A stretch of 64,000 bases of DNA from Liolophura sinensis. Its lineage: Eukaryota; Mollusca; Polyplacophora; Chitonida; Chitonidae. A program made the position numbers and the translations under genes. The DNA is taken from assembly GCF_032854445.1 (NCBI RefSeq), contig NC_088307.1, positions 11,732,017-11,796,016 on the forward strand, in the 5' to 3' direction. The notes beneath the pieces were generated by a model. The model was not told the origin of the DNA and made no database searches. It saw only the letters and a program-made list of their open reading frames with translations. Positions 23,450 through 36,475 of this stretch are shown one piece after another (the first letter of the stretch is position 1; each line of letters starts with the position of its first letter).

Positions 23450-26400
23450 TAAGACACCGGAGTTGCGGGTTCAAACCCGGTATTTGAGAAGTAATTTGTA
23501 CATTCCCTAACTTCCACTGTTCGTGAGACCTTGGTGACTAAGTTATAAGCTGTAGACTTTTCACCAATACAGTGTGCATGTCTCATCTCTCATCACACAT
23601 GGGAAAGTTCTTCAGTAAGATGGCAAAGGCCGGTGGTATACCCCGTACAAAAGACTTGTCACATGCAGAGTAATACTACAGCAGTGACAACAGAGTGGTA
23701 ATTGGCAAATCTTCGAACGTCACTGGTGAAATACAGCCTCTTGTCAGTTTACCTCAACGTTTATTGGTTATCGGTCATCTTGGTGTCTTCCACTCATAAA
23801 ACTGATTGTCATCGTATAAGTGAAAGTGCTTGGGCATGGCATTACGCAACAATGAAATAAATGAATTATTGTCTCTCCGCCGCGTAAATAGTGAGGGGGG
23901 TGGGGGTCATATGAAAATGCTGTCCACGTATCCACCCGTCCTTCTTTTTGTTACATCTGGTGAACATGGTATCTTTAGCAATTGCTACAATAGTCCACAT
24001 CTAAATAGCGGGCTTGATGATTTGAAGAGGGCCGTTAGAATGGCTTTTCGTCACTCTGTGTTATCAACCCAACATGGCTACTGGCCGACATCTTTGATTT
24101 TCTGGCCGTGACACCTACCTTGGTGAACAGCATATCTTCAACCAATCTAGTTTATACTTACACAGTTGCTTTTGAGGTCATGGAAATGATTATAGGGATT
24201 GATTCTCGTCGAGCTACGTTATCCAGTATGGCTGCTATCGGCCATCTTGAATTTCCTGGCCGTCACACCTTTTCCATTAGTGCATGTTAGCGCATACTTA
24301 GAATGGAAACTTGTTTCATAATACATGTGACTCAATGGTCGTGCCTCTGCCAGCTATTCAGCTTGCTTGGTTTTGTTTCCTGTAGTATGGAATGAGTGTC
24401 TGTCAAATGTTATTTTTGGAAATCATTGGCACCGACAAAAGCCACTGGGCATGCGGGTTAATTTAGGCATCACGGTTATAATTGTCTGGATCAAGCAAAT
24501 TATGACTTTATTATTTCAGTGAATTAACCTAGTAGACAAAAACAAATAAGTCAAATATGAAAGGGTGTTAACAAAGTCAACTTGCTTTTGTATCATAACT
24601 AGATTAAACTTGGTCTTTAATAAATCTTTAATAAATCGAAATCAATATCTGTAACGTTATTTAAGACCGGTCAAATTTTTTAACCATAATCCTTCTTTAA
24701 AATGAAATACATATGGATCAACAACGGTAGGGCAATGATAATAATTTGTTTGGAGCCACAAGGTTGAATTTTCGAAATGTTTGGTTTATTGGGATAAGCA
24801 GTTGTCTCCCTTCACCGGGATGCCGAAGCTTCAAAGGGACTCTGGGAAAAAAGATTTATGATGACTGCTAGTTATCTCATTAATGTTAGCTTACTCACTA
24901 AGGCTATTTGTCTCAAAAATGTTGGTTATCTCAATAATGCTTGTTATCTCAATGGTTTAGGCATCCAACTAACGTTAGCTATTTCAGTAAATGTCATTTA
25001 TCTCAAAAATGCTCATCGTTTAGTTAGTTTACGAAATTACAAAAACGGACCAGGGCGACTAATTCTTTCGATTACTCAGTTAAAAACTGTGGAAAAACTT
25101 TCAATTAACAATACTCCAGTGCATTTAACGGTAACAACGATGGTATGTGACCGGGACATTCTCTTCCAAATAACAGATAAAGCACAGGGCGATATTCCGT
25201 CTGATTGACGGCATGCCACGCGTCAATTTCCATTTAAGATTTCCAGAGAGATAATGTTCTTCTAGAAACAAATAACATTTCATTACGGATCGACTCATAT
25301 TAATAAGAGACTGATGAAGACGAATCGCAAAAGACTCCTGTAAAGTTAACAAATTCAAACAGATTGAAAAAAACATAAAATGTATTGTATTTTTATTTAA
25401 TTTTCAAAATTGCAAAATAAGTGTGTAAATGCCTTTTGTTAATCTGGCTATTGATATAATTATTTTGTATGCCATCTCGAAAAAATTCTAGTCCAGAAAG
25501 TCTGAAATAAATAGATTTAGGTACTCAGCATTAAAAGTGCAAATCGACTTTTTCTGCAAGAGAATTAACGACTTCAGTGAACATATGGGCGCCGATTGTT
25601 TGATCATGTATTCAGAAATGACACAAAATAGCCTCTTTATTTTCGACATACTCGGCAGTTTAACACTCAACTCCACTTATCTGGTCGTACGTGCGTTGGT
25701 CCCAGTCGCTGATGGCCATACAACTTTAAGATGGTCCGGTATACACGTGACGACTGACATAGAACTTCCCTGAGTCACGTTTTTATTTCGCATACAGGGC
25801 ATTTATGGCCCGACGCAACAGTCGAGTTGAGTTAAGTTAAGTCTTAAAGCTCTGCTGTATGCTGAGCTTCAAACTTTAAGTATGGGTTACAGGAGCAGGT
25901 TTTAATGGCGAAGTGGGTTGATTCGTTTGACTTTCAATCGATCGATCAGGCAGGTAAACCAGACGACGGTTCCATTTCAGCTGTGGGCAAGGATTCGTTT
26001 CGATTTTCCACTGTAAAAAACTGAGGCTAACTAGTATCCAGGCAATAAGGCATGCGCAAATTGTTCATCGTTGACTTGCCAAAGGCCAGCAGTTTTTCTT
26101 CTAGCATTTAGGTTTCGTCCCTCCCTGACATTAAATACAGTCGTACATGTGAACGAAATATTCTCTGACACGTCATCAAAAACAACAAAGTGAAATTTAT
26201 TCAACCATAATAATAGAGATGGACATTGTCGGTGTGAAATGACAAATCTATAACCATGTATAGGAATCAAATTAGGACACATTCTTGAGTATGGAGATAA
26301 TCGTCAATCCATTCATCAGTCTCGTCTTCCCCATTCCACCTATCCATTCTTCAGTTTATCCATACATCCATCAATTCGTCATTCCATCCACCAGGCCGCT

Positions 26401-26640
26401 GAGTAGGGCGTAAAGTTAAACTGTGTAACTAATAATAAAAAAAAAACAAAGAAAAAACACAAATAAATAAATAAAAAGATCCTTCAATTTTTCAATTCAA
26501 TCATCATTCCATCAAATCTAATATCATTCTATCAATTCTATAGTTCTATACCCAATACTTTACATAGCCAATGCCATAACACATTGCGGAAGCGTCACTT
26601 CGAAAATTCGACATCCAACTTCGGTTCCTTCAGGTCCTTA
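23450..26640. other. Stretch without a supported gene
   Basis: It holds degenerate SINE traces (23700-23875), an internal duplicate of about 70 bp (24045-24115 with 24208-24275, sharing TTCCTGGCCGTCACACCT or a near version), a loose tandem of GTTATCTCAATAATGCT-like units (24870-25020) and low-complexity CCATTCATC sequence (26300-26400). Short frames such as 26031-26282 (minus) have no supported splice context. Confidence 0.45.
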
Positions 26641-26654
26641 ATGTTGGACAGGAG

Positions 26655-27145
26655 CAAGCTGAAGTTCAGGTGGCTGAAGAGCGATTTAATGTTGAGAACG
26701 TTACAGATAAGACCTGAGCGACACCAAAGGCAGACAAAGGGTTGTGTCAAAATGCGAATCTGGGTGTGGACGCGTTCGTGTAACGGACGAAACCATCATA
26801 ATGTTACGGGTCAATATTCGCCAGACGATTTTCCAAGACAACGTTGAACACAAACCTGGAAAAAACTAAGAAACTATATAAATTAATTCTATATAAGTTA
26901 AAACAGTTAACAGTTTTCATTGAAGATGAAAGCTCTATGTCTATCCATCAAATCAGCATTGAAATCGTTCACCATGCTGATCCATACGTTGTCGGTAATC
27001 ATATTATGTAGCTGAGTTGCGCTTTTATTGTATCTGTTCATATACCCAACCTGGCGATCTTTTCCAACATGATGAATATACGCAGGCGCTAGCCCGCAGA
27101 GTTTACAAAGAAGGCATGATGCATACGGAGAATTTATCCGAACAC
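26655..27145 (-). repeat. Dispersed ~500-bp repeat, member A (shared minus-strand reading)
   Basis: It aligns with 32793-33295 in the same orientation. On the minus strand both members share the reading IHHV/IHHI followed by YMNR, ATQ, NMI, DNV and SMV. Further on they share VWRILTRN and DSHFDTTLCLPLVSLR. The shared frame suggests both derive from a protein-coding sequence. I do not recognise the family. Stops and frame changes lie between the two shared blocks. Confidence 0.5.
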
Positions 27146-27648
27146 TACAAGTGCATATTAGAAAGCAGTAATGAAACTTTATTTCCTATCAACGAGCTTC
27201 ATGCACTTGATTCAAGCGGGAAGTTTATATTTTCAAGAGGCACGCATAATTCTTGGCCAAGCGAATGTTGCGCTCTAGGTGATTTCATGTCAAATTAACA
27301 TGTAGGAATTTTAAATAGATAAAATAGGATAGACCTAATGAGAATTTTTCTTATATAAGATTCCGGGATTTATAATTTCATCTTATCCACATATACTGTA
27401 CTAAAACGATCAGCAAAGGCTAGATGAAAATATCATTATGGACTTCCCTGATATTGGTTGCAAATATTCAGTCTGAATGTGACGTCATGACGTCAGAATT
27501 GCAGTCATCGACAGAAGGCCGGGGGATGGTGACACGCAAGACTTGTGCATTCCCACCAGAATTGTTACGTCAGCTGGTGACGTCACAGACGTTGACAAGG
27601 GCAAGCGTACATAGAAACCATTTCTGTGAACTCTCTTGTTCTAGAAGG

Positions 27649-29003
27649 ATGAAGGTCCTACTAATCTTCTTGATAATGTGTTTTGCTTTGTGGGTGAAAT
27701 GGGTGGCTGTCGTGTCCTTGGATAGTTTGAAGAGCGAGTGAGTATTGCTTTACCTTTCTGTGACGACACAGAACATTTACACTAATATATATAATGATAA
27801 CGACTCCTCGTCGTCATATGGTTGAAAAGTTGTTATGTTTATACAAACCCCAAACATTCATTCATCCATTTAGTTCTTTGTGAGTGATAAGGACCATAAG
27901 AAAACTGACAAATGTAACTGCCGTATGCGATTTTCGTGATTTGAACTGAAGATTTGTGAAGTTCGGAGTAAATGCTTTGGTTTTATTTCTGTTAATTGTG
28001 TTGTTTTGGTCTTCATTATTGCCGCATAATGATGTGATATAAATTCTGAATTACGCCTTTGACACTTTGAGGACAGAGCTGACAACAGGACCGAGTTCCA
28101 GGATAATGAATGTAACGATTAGGAGCGGTTAATGTTGAAGCTAGGGTACAGGAATATGGCCAAACCGATCTAAGAGCTAAACTACAATCTGAACACGTCT
28201 GTTTGTTTCGTTGTCCACAGGTGCAGAGAACAGACAACCCTCGAAAAAGTGATGACAAGAGTAAGAGTGTTTTGGGGTTTTAAGGATCCCGATCCTCCGT
28301 GGTGGAAACCATTTCTTTGTGAGTGGGGAAATCCGGAACCTCGAGGTAAGTGTCTTTTACATTGTACTTCAGCTTCACTTGTCGCAACCAATATATACGA
28401 TATAATTAAGAAGCACAGCAAATACTGTAAAAACAGAGGAGCGACGACAGTGTGATTGCTGACAAATAGTGACACGTGCCCGGTGAAATACGGCCTGTTG
28501 TCAATTTATCTCAGTCAGTGTTTTATTCTGAATGTTCATGTTAAATGTTAATAACAATTTTGTAGACGTCACTTGAAATGAAAGACTGGAATGAACACAT
28601 GTAGAAATGCTTTCTAGACGTATCCAATTCAGAGCTAAAATTCAGTGCACAGTATTTTATTCTCTTCTTTCGAAATACCCTGACCTATCAAGCAATAAAG
28701 CTCACCATCACTTCATATATATCTGTTTTCCTGTTGCGTTCTACAGGTTATATCGAAGCGGTAAATATAGTTCCAGCGTTGTATCTTCTGTTGAGATTAG
28801 CCTGCAATCGGAAAAAACCCACCAGTAAGTTATGTACATGTACACAGAATACTTCCTCTCCACCCGTAAGTGGGAAGGCCTGTCAGCAACCTGCGGATGG
28901 CGGTGGATTTCCCCAGGGGTCTGCCCGGTTTCCTCCGACTAAAACGCTGGCCGCCATCGCCTATGCGAAATACTCTTGAGTACGGCGTAAAATACCTATC
29001 AAA

Positions 29004-29042
<39 letters not shown>

Positions 29043-31885
29043 AAAATGTACATTGAATGGTTGATGAATCACCTCAATAGTATCATTTTTCTAATTTTCT
29101 GCTAAGCGGATTTCAAGATGTCTGTAATGAAAGAAGAAACAAAGATAACTTTCAAAAATGGATCACTTTGCAGAGAAAAATAAATGTTCACTTGACACAA
29201 TACTTTGGCGAAGTCATACTTTTGGAGGGTTTTGGCTTATATTATTGACATTTCCAATTCTGTGTTGAATTTTAAATCCTCACAATATACAAATGTACTT
29301 GTTCAGATGGGAAGCTGTACAGACCGAGGCGGCCAAGGGTTACCCAGAAACGGACAAGTCACCGAGGTAAGCTACATAGATATACGAAACTGTTACAGAC
29401 AATGAACATAAAGTTTATACAATTGGAGAGTGACGTCACCAGATGTTATGTACTGTGAATGTGGTGTGGAAAGACTACCATAGAAGTCAACAAGCCGGTT
29501 ATATTTCATTTAGTGGAAAAATGTAAAAAAATCTGGATGAGTGTTTTCTGCCAAGATTTTCCGATAATAATCATGACAACTTCAGGCATACACTCAGGCC
29601 TTTTAAGGAAAATGTTATTTCTGAGGTTTAGATGTGGCTCTCCTGCTGTATATGTATCTCTGATGACGTGCACAGATTTCATTTTATTATGCACAAGGTG
29701 GATTAGGTTAAGCTCATACAGATTTTATTTCAATCTAACAGCACAACTGACGCCCATCAACCTCTGTCCAATGATAACCCTTCCTGCCGATGCAAACAGT
29801 AAGTTGAGTCTTCCCGAAAGGCTTTCTACATATTTGTGTTAACTGTATTCCCTACATTATGTGGTTAAAGAAATTGTCGAATGGAATTGCTATATGTTCC
29901 AATAGCAATATAATTGTACAGTTATTGATGCAGTTAAGAGAATGACTTTACATTAGAAGAGAATGACTCCAAAACATCAATATATATACTGAAGAATGCT
30001 TTGTTTTATTCTCAGAGAATCGCACTATTTGTCGTTTTGACCGCCGTCATACATTCCAATTCTTTGACGGCGAAATACACATAAAACATGTAAGTTGATA
30101 TAACATTTTTACTGTTTGTATAATTAATACCAGTAAACCTATTCCATTTAAAGCGTTTCATTTACACTTAACAAAAACCTTTGTTTATTTGTTGATATTT
30201 GTTCAACTATAAGGAATAACGAATATTTTGTTGAATATATAAATTACTAATCCATGTCCTTGAAGACTATATTTTAATTTGTAAACATCTAACGACAGCA
30301 ATAAATATTTAGTTATTTGTTATGACATTAACATACTATACTGCCGTCTTGTTGTGTTTAGAATATCCGCATATGTCCCTGTGTTGATTTGATTTCGTAC
30401 ACATATATAGCCCATATATATCCCTGCCATTTTGCTGCCACCTTATATCTAGAGCGCGGTTGCTTAGGGTATAAATCAACCAATCAGCACAAAGTGGTAG
30501 AATACAGAATTAATGCTCGCTACACGTATGAAGAGCTGGTGTGATTGTATTTGTAATTTAGAAATAAAGCTGTTACGTTTCTTACAGCAATACACGGTAG
30601 CCAGGCATCAAAGCCCAACTGAATGTCAAATAAGAAAACACCATTAAAGCAATGCGCTAAACTAATCTGCCATGATCAGAAAAATTAAGCTTTGGAAAAC
30701 ACGTGTTTGCGAACAGAAGCCAACTCACATAACGACGATTGGCTTGATTTAACTGCCGAAGTACACAGACAATGGAAAATTCAACAAATTCAGCTTGTAT
30801 GTACAAACTGTAACAAAAATTACACAAACAGACAACATGGAGAAAAACCTAACAAAGATGAAAAATAATCAACTGGGTTTGAACCACACAGTACAAGATA
30901 TCATATACATTACACAACACAATACAGCTTTAGTGTCGCATCTGGTTTACCCAGGCTGAGTTCAGTTTTGAGGTCGCGCGATAACAGAAATTTTTAGGAG
31001 ACTATAAAGATATGAAAGTTTGATTTAAATAGTTAGAAGGAATAAGTGGTGTTTTGTGTTGTGCTCTTTCAAAAAGATCCCTACTCCAAAGCAATGGGGT
31101 ACAGTTTCGTAGTTACTTTTCTGTGCGGCATCCTTAAGTCTATTGATAGTACTCATGAGAAACTACATGTCTTGGGCTACAATAAGGCGCAATTCTCAGA
31201 TTTGTAGCTTCGTGGTTTTGGAGTTACAGGTGTTAGACATAACGTAACTGAAATGGTTTATTTTTTTTGCCATGTCTCAAAAAGTTACAAGGATAGGCAA
31301 AATCCGGAAACAGAAGGGGAATTCGCGTTGTCAAACACACCTTAATACATGAAAACTTTATTAAACTTAGACACGTTTCATCATGTGATAAGTTCGACCA
31401 ATGACGAGCTTCCAAAGTTTTCAATGCCTGTCCAAGATTTTTAAATATTTGTTCTAGCTGTTTAACTCCATCTAATCAAACTGCTTACAGTAAGATGCAC
31501 TACTCTTTCACTCCTTTATTTGCAGGGTAAACCACGGGGTCAGCAGAGATACAGGGAAATACTGCTGGGTCCAGTAGCGAAGACTTTCACAGCTATGCGC
31601 TGTGTATTGGACACTTACTTTAGAATGATGAATGTGCCAGCAACATCTGTCAAATGGACTTTTGCTGCTCACCCATGTGGCACCCCGAAGTTTCTAGGGG
31701 TCTGTACCGAGAGGGTCAGATTTGCTGTGGTCCTGGTCCCAGACGAGGAAATAAACGTCCAGGTGCAGCGTCTGGGACCAGTTAAAGGTTTGGTACGGGA
31801 GGTGACGTATCAGACCTACCATTTAACATATAAGGGGTTAGCCCTCAGAGATGAGGGTACAACCCTCTTATATGGTGCCAAGTAG
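27649..31885 (+). CDS. Seven-exon gene for an unknown secreted protein (predicted 280 aa)
   Basis: Exons: 27649-27737, 28221-28345, 28747-28824, 29307-29366, 29742-29798, 30016-30089 and 31526-31885. All six introns are GT-AG with good acceptors. Intron phases are 2,1,1,1,1,0 and every junction keeps the frame open, from an ATG to a TAG at 31883. The first exon is a clear signal peptide (MKVLLIFLIMCFALW). The mature part has eight cysteines, a Trp/Pro-rich segment (FWGFKDPDPPWWKPF), a basic segment RPRRPR in exon 4, and a 119-codon last exon without repeats. AATAAA lies at 32080. Eight cysteines after a signal peptide fit a disulfide-bonded secreted protein (inference). I recognise no domain. 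The start is chosen because signal-peptide character begins exactly there, although the frame is open further upstream. No frameshift is present, unlike the neighbouring genes. Confidence 0.75.
28850..29044 (+). mobile_element. 5'-truncated SINE in intron 3 of the secreted-protein gene
   Basis: The SINE body runs from ACTTCCTCTCCACCCG, with the signature AATACTCTTGAGTACGGCG and a long AATA tail (about ten repeats). It explains the short frames at this place on both strands. Confidence 0.85.
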
Positions 31886-32079
31886 ATCTGATAATTCATC
31901 GGTTCTTCAGCAGGGAAGATCACATAGTAACATTCCAATGTGGGTTTTCATCCACACCCTCCCCTTGTTAACTGCCAGCTGTACAAGTTTGTCACTTTTG
32001 TCTAAATTTCAAATGATAAAATTTCTAGATTGTTTAATTCACCCAACTTTTAAAGGGCCAGTGTTCATAGTACCAAACT

Positions 32080-32085
32080 AATAAA
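32080..32085 (+). terminator. Candidate poly(A) signal AATAAA
   Basis: It lies 195 bases after the stop codon of the seven-exon gene and is the first exact hexamer that I see downstream. Confidence 0.4.
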
Positions 32086-32792
32086 AGTAAAAATTGCAAC
32101 TTTGTTTAATTGTTGTAAGACTGGATTTTTGTCATGCCAGTTTCTGGCCACCTTGTACAGCTGGTTTCCGGCCTTGACCTTACCACCCACTATGTGGCTC
32201 CCTCTGGTGTTGACCCCTAGAAACTCTGCCTGCATGAACCTAGCATTCTGCCCAGCGCCATTTGTATAATAACAAATCTTTTACTTAAAACATGTTTATA
32301 TCAGACACCCTGCATGGTATGTTTCATATAAATTTGATCATACAACAGAGATTTTTGTTTTCTTTTTACTTTTTGTCTAAGCAAATACACATTCTGAGTG
32401 TATTATGATTTAACGACGGTATGCATTTTGAAAATCTTCTGATTGTTAGTTGATGTACTATGTTCTTGAATTTGTTTTTTTTTTGTATCGGATTTTTTTT
32501 TAACGCTATATACTGCAGAATTATCCACTGATTATCATGGCCACGAGGTTTGTGAGTGGAGGAACCGGAGTGCTCGTAGAAAACCACATCCGTTCTACAT
32601 CTACCTGACAATCCTTTTGACATAAATGGGTATCCCAGGCAGCAAGATCTTATAGAAGATCTTTTTTATTCCCTTTACTTTCTTCATCATCAAGCACAAA
32701 CAGGTACTGACAACAGTGCTGTGGCCCAGAACACGCGTCCAAGAGAGAGTTGTATAACATAGGACAAAACGTGAACCATTCGTCTCTAAAAC

Positions 32793-33295
32793 AAGCTTAT
32801 GAAGTTTAACATTATGAATTATGAAGAGTGACTTAATGTTGAGGACGTCAGCTGAGCGACCTGAGCGACACCAAAGGCAGGCAGAGGGTTGTGTCAAAAT
32901 GCGAATCTAGGTGTGGAAACATTCGTGTAAGAGGTCTGACCATAATAACGTTGCGGGTCAATATTCGCCAGACCATTTTCCAAGAAAAACGTTGAACAGA
33001 AACCGGAAAAGAACTAAGAAAAAATATACAATAAGAAATTAGGACAAATTCGTGCAAAGAGGAACAATTAACATTTATCAGTGAAGATGGAAGTTCTCCA
33101 TCAATCAAAACAGCATCCAAATCATCTACCATGCTTGTGCATACGTTGTCGTTAATCATATTATATACCTGGGTTGCGATTTTAGTGCACCTGTTCATGT
33201 ACTGAACCTGACGAACGTATTCAATATGATGAATACATACAGGCCCTGGCCCACAGGGTTCTTAAAGAAGACAAACTTACGCATATAGAGTAATT
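32793..33295 (-). repeat. Dispersed ~500-bp repeat, member B
   Basis: This is the partner of 26655-27145. The minus frame is open over 33198-32848 (116 codons) and carries the shared blocks listed for member A. The two members bracket the seven-exon gene on both sides. Confidence 0.5.
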
Positions 33296-33782
33296 TAGAA
33301 ACAGTTTAGCAGTTTAGAAACCCGAAACCAAACTTCATTTCCTATCAACTCACTTAGGTGGTACTAGAGGTAAGCTAGAGAAACTGGTGTGAGTTCTTCC
33401 CTAGCTCTCTTTCTAGTAACGTTTTGCATCCGTTCAACCCGTCGGCTAAAGGGATGGAGCTGGATGGGTGTACCCATATTGTCCAACATGACTTAGCCTT
33501 CCGTGTGTGGCTGTAATGGTTGCTTTGTAACCCAGTATAGCACATTTCCAGGCTGTCCAGAGATCTCTCTTTCTGCTTATTCTATACTTAAATCAATTCC
33601 GCATGAGCGTCACACCTCCTGTCCTAGATGTAACGTACCCGAGTCTTGTCTGTTCAGCTTTTATGTGAGAGAATGTTGCACTACGCTATGCTTGAATTAT
33701 TTATTAGCCACTATGACTGGCATTTTGAGTGAATAAAGCCAGAAGTTGATGTAATAAATTATGAAAGAACATTGCTCATCAG

Positions 33783-34706
33783 ACTGTGTGATTGTGGTGT
33801 TATGTGTGGTTGTGGTGTTATGTGTGGCTGTGGTGTTATGTGTGGCTGTGGTGTTATGTGTGGCTGTGGTGCTATGTGTAGCTGTGGTGTTATGAGTGGC
33901 TGTTGTGTTATGTGTGGTTGTGGTGCTATGTGTGGTTGTGGTGCTGGGTGTGGCTGTTGTGTTATGTGTGGCTGTGGTGCTAGGTGTGGCTGTGGTGCTA
34001 TGTGTGGTTATGGTGGTGGGTGTGGCTGTGGCTGTGGTGTTGGGTGTGACTGTTGTGTTATGTGTGGCTGTAGTGCTAGGAGTGGTTGTGGTGCTGGGTG
34101 TGGCTGTGGTGTTGTGTGTGACTGTTGTGTCGTGTGGCTGTATCGCTAGATGTGGCTGTGGTGCTGGGTGTGGCTGTTGTGTTATGTGTGGCTGTGGTGC
34201 TAGGTGTGGCTGTGGTGCTATGTGTGGTTATGGTGGTGGGTGTGGCTGTGGCTGTGGCTGTGGCTGTGGTGTTGGGTGTGACTGTTGTGTTATGTGTGGC
34301 TGTAGTGCTAGGAGTGGTTGTGGTGCTGGGTGTGGCTGTGGTGTTGGGTGTGACTGTTGTGTCGTGTGGCTGTATCGCTAGATGTGGCTGTGGTGCTAGG
34401 TGTGGCTGTGGTGTTATGTGTGGCTGTGGTGTTTTATGTGGCTGTCGTGTTATGTGCGGTTGTGGTGCTGGGTGTGACTGTGATGTTCTGTGTAAAAGCC
34501 TTGCCTAGGTGTGGCTGTTGTGTTATGTGTGGTTGTAGCGCTAGGTGTAGAAGTAGCGCTAGGTGTGGCTGTGGTGCTAGGTGTGGGTGTGGTGTCATGT
34601 GTGGCTGTGGTATTATGTGTGGCTTTGGTGTAATGTTTGGCTGTGCTGTTAGGTGTGGCTGAGGTGCTAGGTGTGGCTGTAGCGCTAGGATTGGCTGTGT
34701 TACTTG
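33783..34706. repeat. GT-rich 18-bp minisatellite with ~220-232-bp higher-order repeat
   Basis: The basic unit is TGTGGCTGTGGTGTTATG (18 bp). A block around 33953-34172 recurs about 220 bp later; the offset grows to 232 bp because of extra GGCTGT hexamers. As 18 is a multiple of three, several frames stay open for more than 100 codons (CGCGVM-like or VAVVLC-like). These are products of the repeat rather than genes. Confidence 0.9.
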
Positions 34707-34709
34707 GTG

Positions 34710-35295
34710 TACAAATAAAATCCATATTCGTGAATCAAATCAAATTTTCAAAGAGGGTGATTTTTTGCAAAAGGTAAAATTATGGTGGCTTTTATAATAG
34801 CAAAAATCCTGTTGGATTTACTCTGATCGATTGTTTTGCCTAATAAAACTAGTGTAGCCTCTTCAACTGCATTGAACCCAGTCGATATATAGAATAACCC
34901 TGCCTTTTTTGCACCTGCCCGTATTATGTCATCCCCAACTCTTTTACTGATTTTTGGTGAAGACCTGTTAATTAACTGTACATAACACTTACACGTACCC
35001 AAACTTCTTTTATGCAACTGAAACCATGGTTGCGCTTAATTATATGTAAACTCTTGTTTCTGCATACATATATCTTGGTTTTGCATGGAGCTTTTGTTTT
35101 TACATGAATTCGTAGGCTTTTGCCTCCTTCGACTGAGTATGTAATTTGTAATTATTGTTATTAGCGTTGCCATATTTTCTTGATGGAGGCAGAATATAAG
35201 TCAAGTGAAGTTTTTAATTAAACCATGAACGTAACAGCATGTATTTCGTCCCATATCAAGTATAATACGTCCTAGCCCTCTAAAATTATCCACAG
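34710..35295. other. Stretch without a supported gene
   Basis: A+T-rich sequence between the minisatellite and the first GPCR exon. A short minus frame (34748-35017) has no family resemblance. Confidence 0.4.
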
Positions 35296-36047
35296 ACTAG
35301 TGCCCGTCCAGATGATGGGAAGCTCGGACTTGTCGCAATGGTCTTTAACCAGGTCACAGGATGTTACTCACCGGAGGAAGCCTTGTGTGTGTTTGTGGGT
35401 AATGTTCTCGCCATTTCTCTCATTGTCCTCGTTCCTCACATGAGAACTGGTCTGAACTTTTGCTTGACATCGCGGGCTCTTTTTGATTTGATTGTCCTCA
35501 TATTTAGTTCGCTGATGACAGTGAATGTGTTGATAGACCCACGACACATGGTGTTTGACGACGGTGTTTGTATATATGTGAGTATACACACAATTAAAAC
35601 TAAAATGTTTTCCCTAATAATATTACAAAGAACAATTCAGCAGTGGTAAAGGTGGGAAAACAGCCATAATGTTGGATTAACACTTTCAAAAGTCGTATAG
35701 ATTTAAAGCTTTACAAAATGGTATTTATTTATTTAATTGTTTTAGGACACCATACTGAAGAATGTGTCACTTACAGAACGACAGTCACTTTATAGGGTGA
35801 AAACCGACTTTTGAAAAGTTACTAACAAAGTATGAAGTAGAGATATGTAACTTATACCTCTGGAAGGCAAGTGGTCTTCAACAAACGTTAGACTACAGAA
35901 ATGGTCACGCTATTGTCGTAGTCAGCTCATTGTCACCAAAGCCACACGAAAGAACTAAAGAACATATTGTATAGTCAACAAAAATATAAACGCACGAAGC
36001 AATTTTACATTGTTTTCTCTCAGTTATAATCACGTGTTAACTCCACA

Positions 36048-36319
36048 TGGGGCCTCCGTGGCTGAGTCGGTTAGCGCGCTCGCGCAGCGCAATGACCCAG
36101 GAGTCTCTCACCAATGCGGTCGTTGTGAGTTCAAGTCCAGGTCATGCTGGCTTCCTCTCCGGCCGTACGTGAGAAGGTCTGCGCAGCAACCTGCGGATGG
36201 CCGTGGGTTTCCCCCGGTGCTCTGCCCGGTTTTCTCGCACCATAATGCTGGCCGCCGTCGTATAAGTGAAATATTCTTGAGTACGGCGCAAAACACCAAT
36301 CAAATAAATAAATAAATAC
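36048..36319 (+). mobile_element. Complete SINE with 11-bp target-site duplication
   Basis: The element starts TGGGGCCTCCGTGGCTGAGT, with box A GTGGCTGAGTCGGTTAGCG and box B GTGAGTTCAAGTCC. The full body follows, with the signature GAAATATTCTTGAGTACGGC and tail AAATAAATAAATAAATAC. Perfect direct repeats TTAACTCCACA flank it at 36037-36047 and 36320-36330. It lies in the intron of the GPCR relic and is the best reference copy of the family in this window. Confidence 0.92.
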
Positions 36320-36475
36320 TTAACTCCACAAATAGGATATTAGCACTCGCTGATTTGATTGCCTTCCTATTTGTTGCGATGTTGTCACTGTATATACAGC
36401 ATAGGGAAACATTTACAATGCTGAATTAACAATTTCAATAGTATTGGATACTTAACAATTTAAAAATGCCATTAA

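Noticed and set aside
26031-26282. Minus frame with NISFTC that hints at an Ig-like strand for the missing receptor ectodomain
   Set aside because: One short motif only, no flanking splice pair in phase 1 found, and no second Cys/Trp pattern of an Ig fold.
33772-34725. Cysteine/glycine-rich frames that look like a keratin- or metallothionein-type protein
   Set aside because: They are readings of an 18-bp GT-rich minisatellite; several frames are open at once and there is no signal peptide or splice context.
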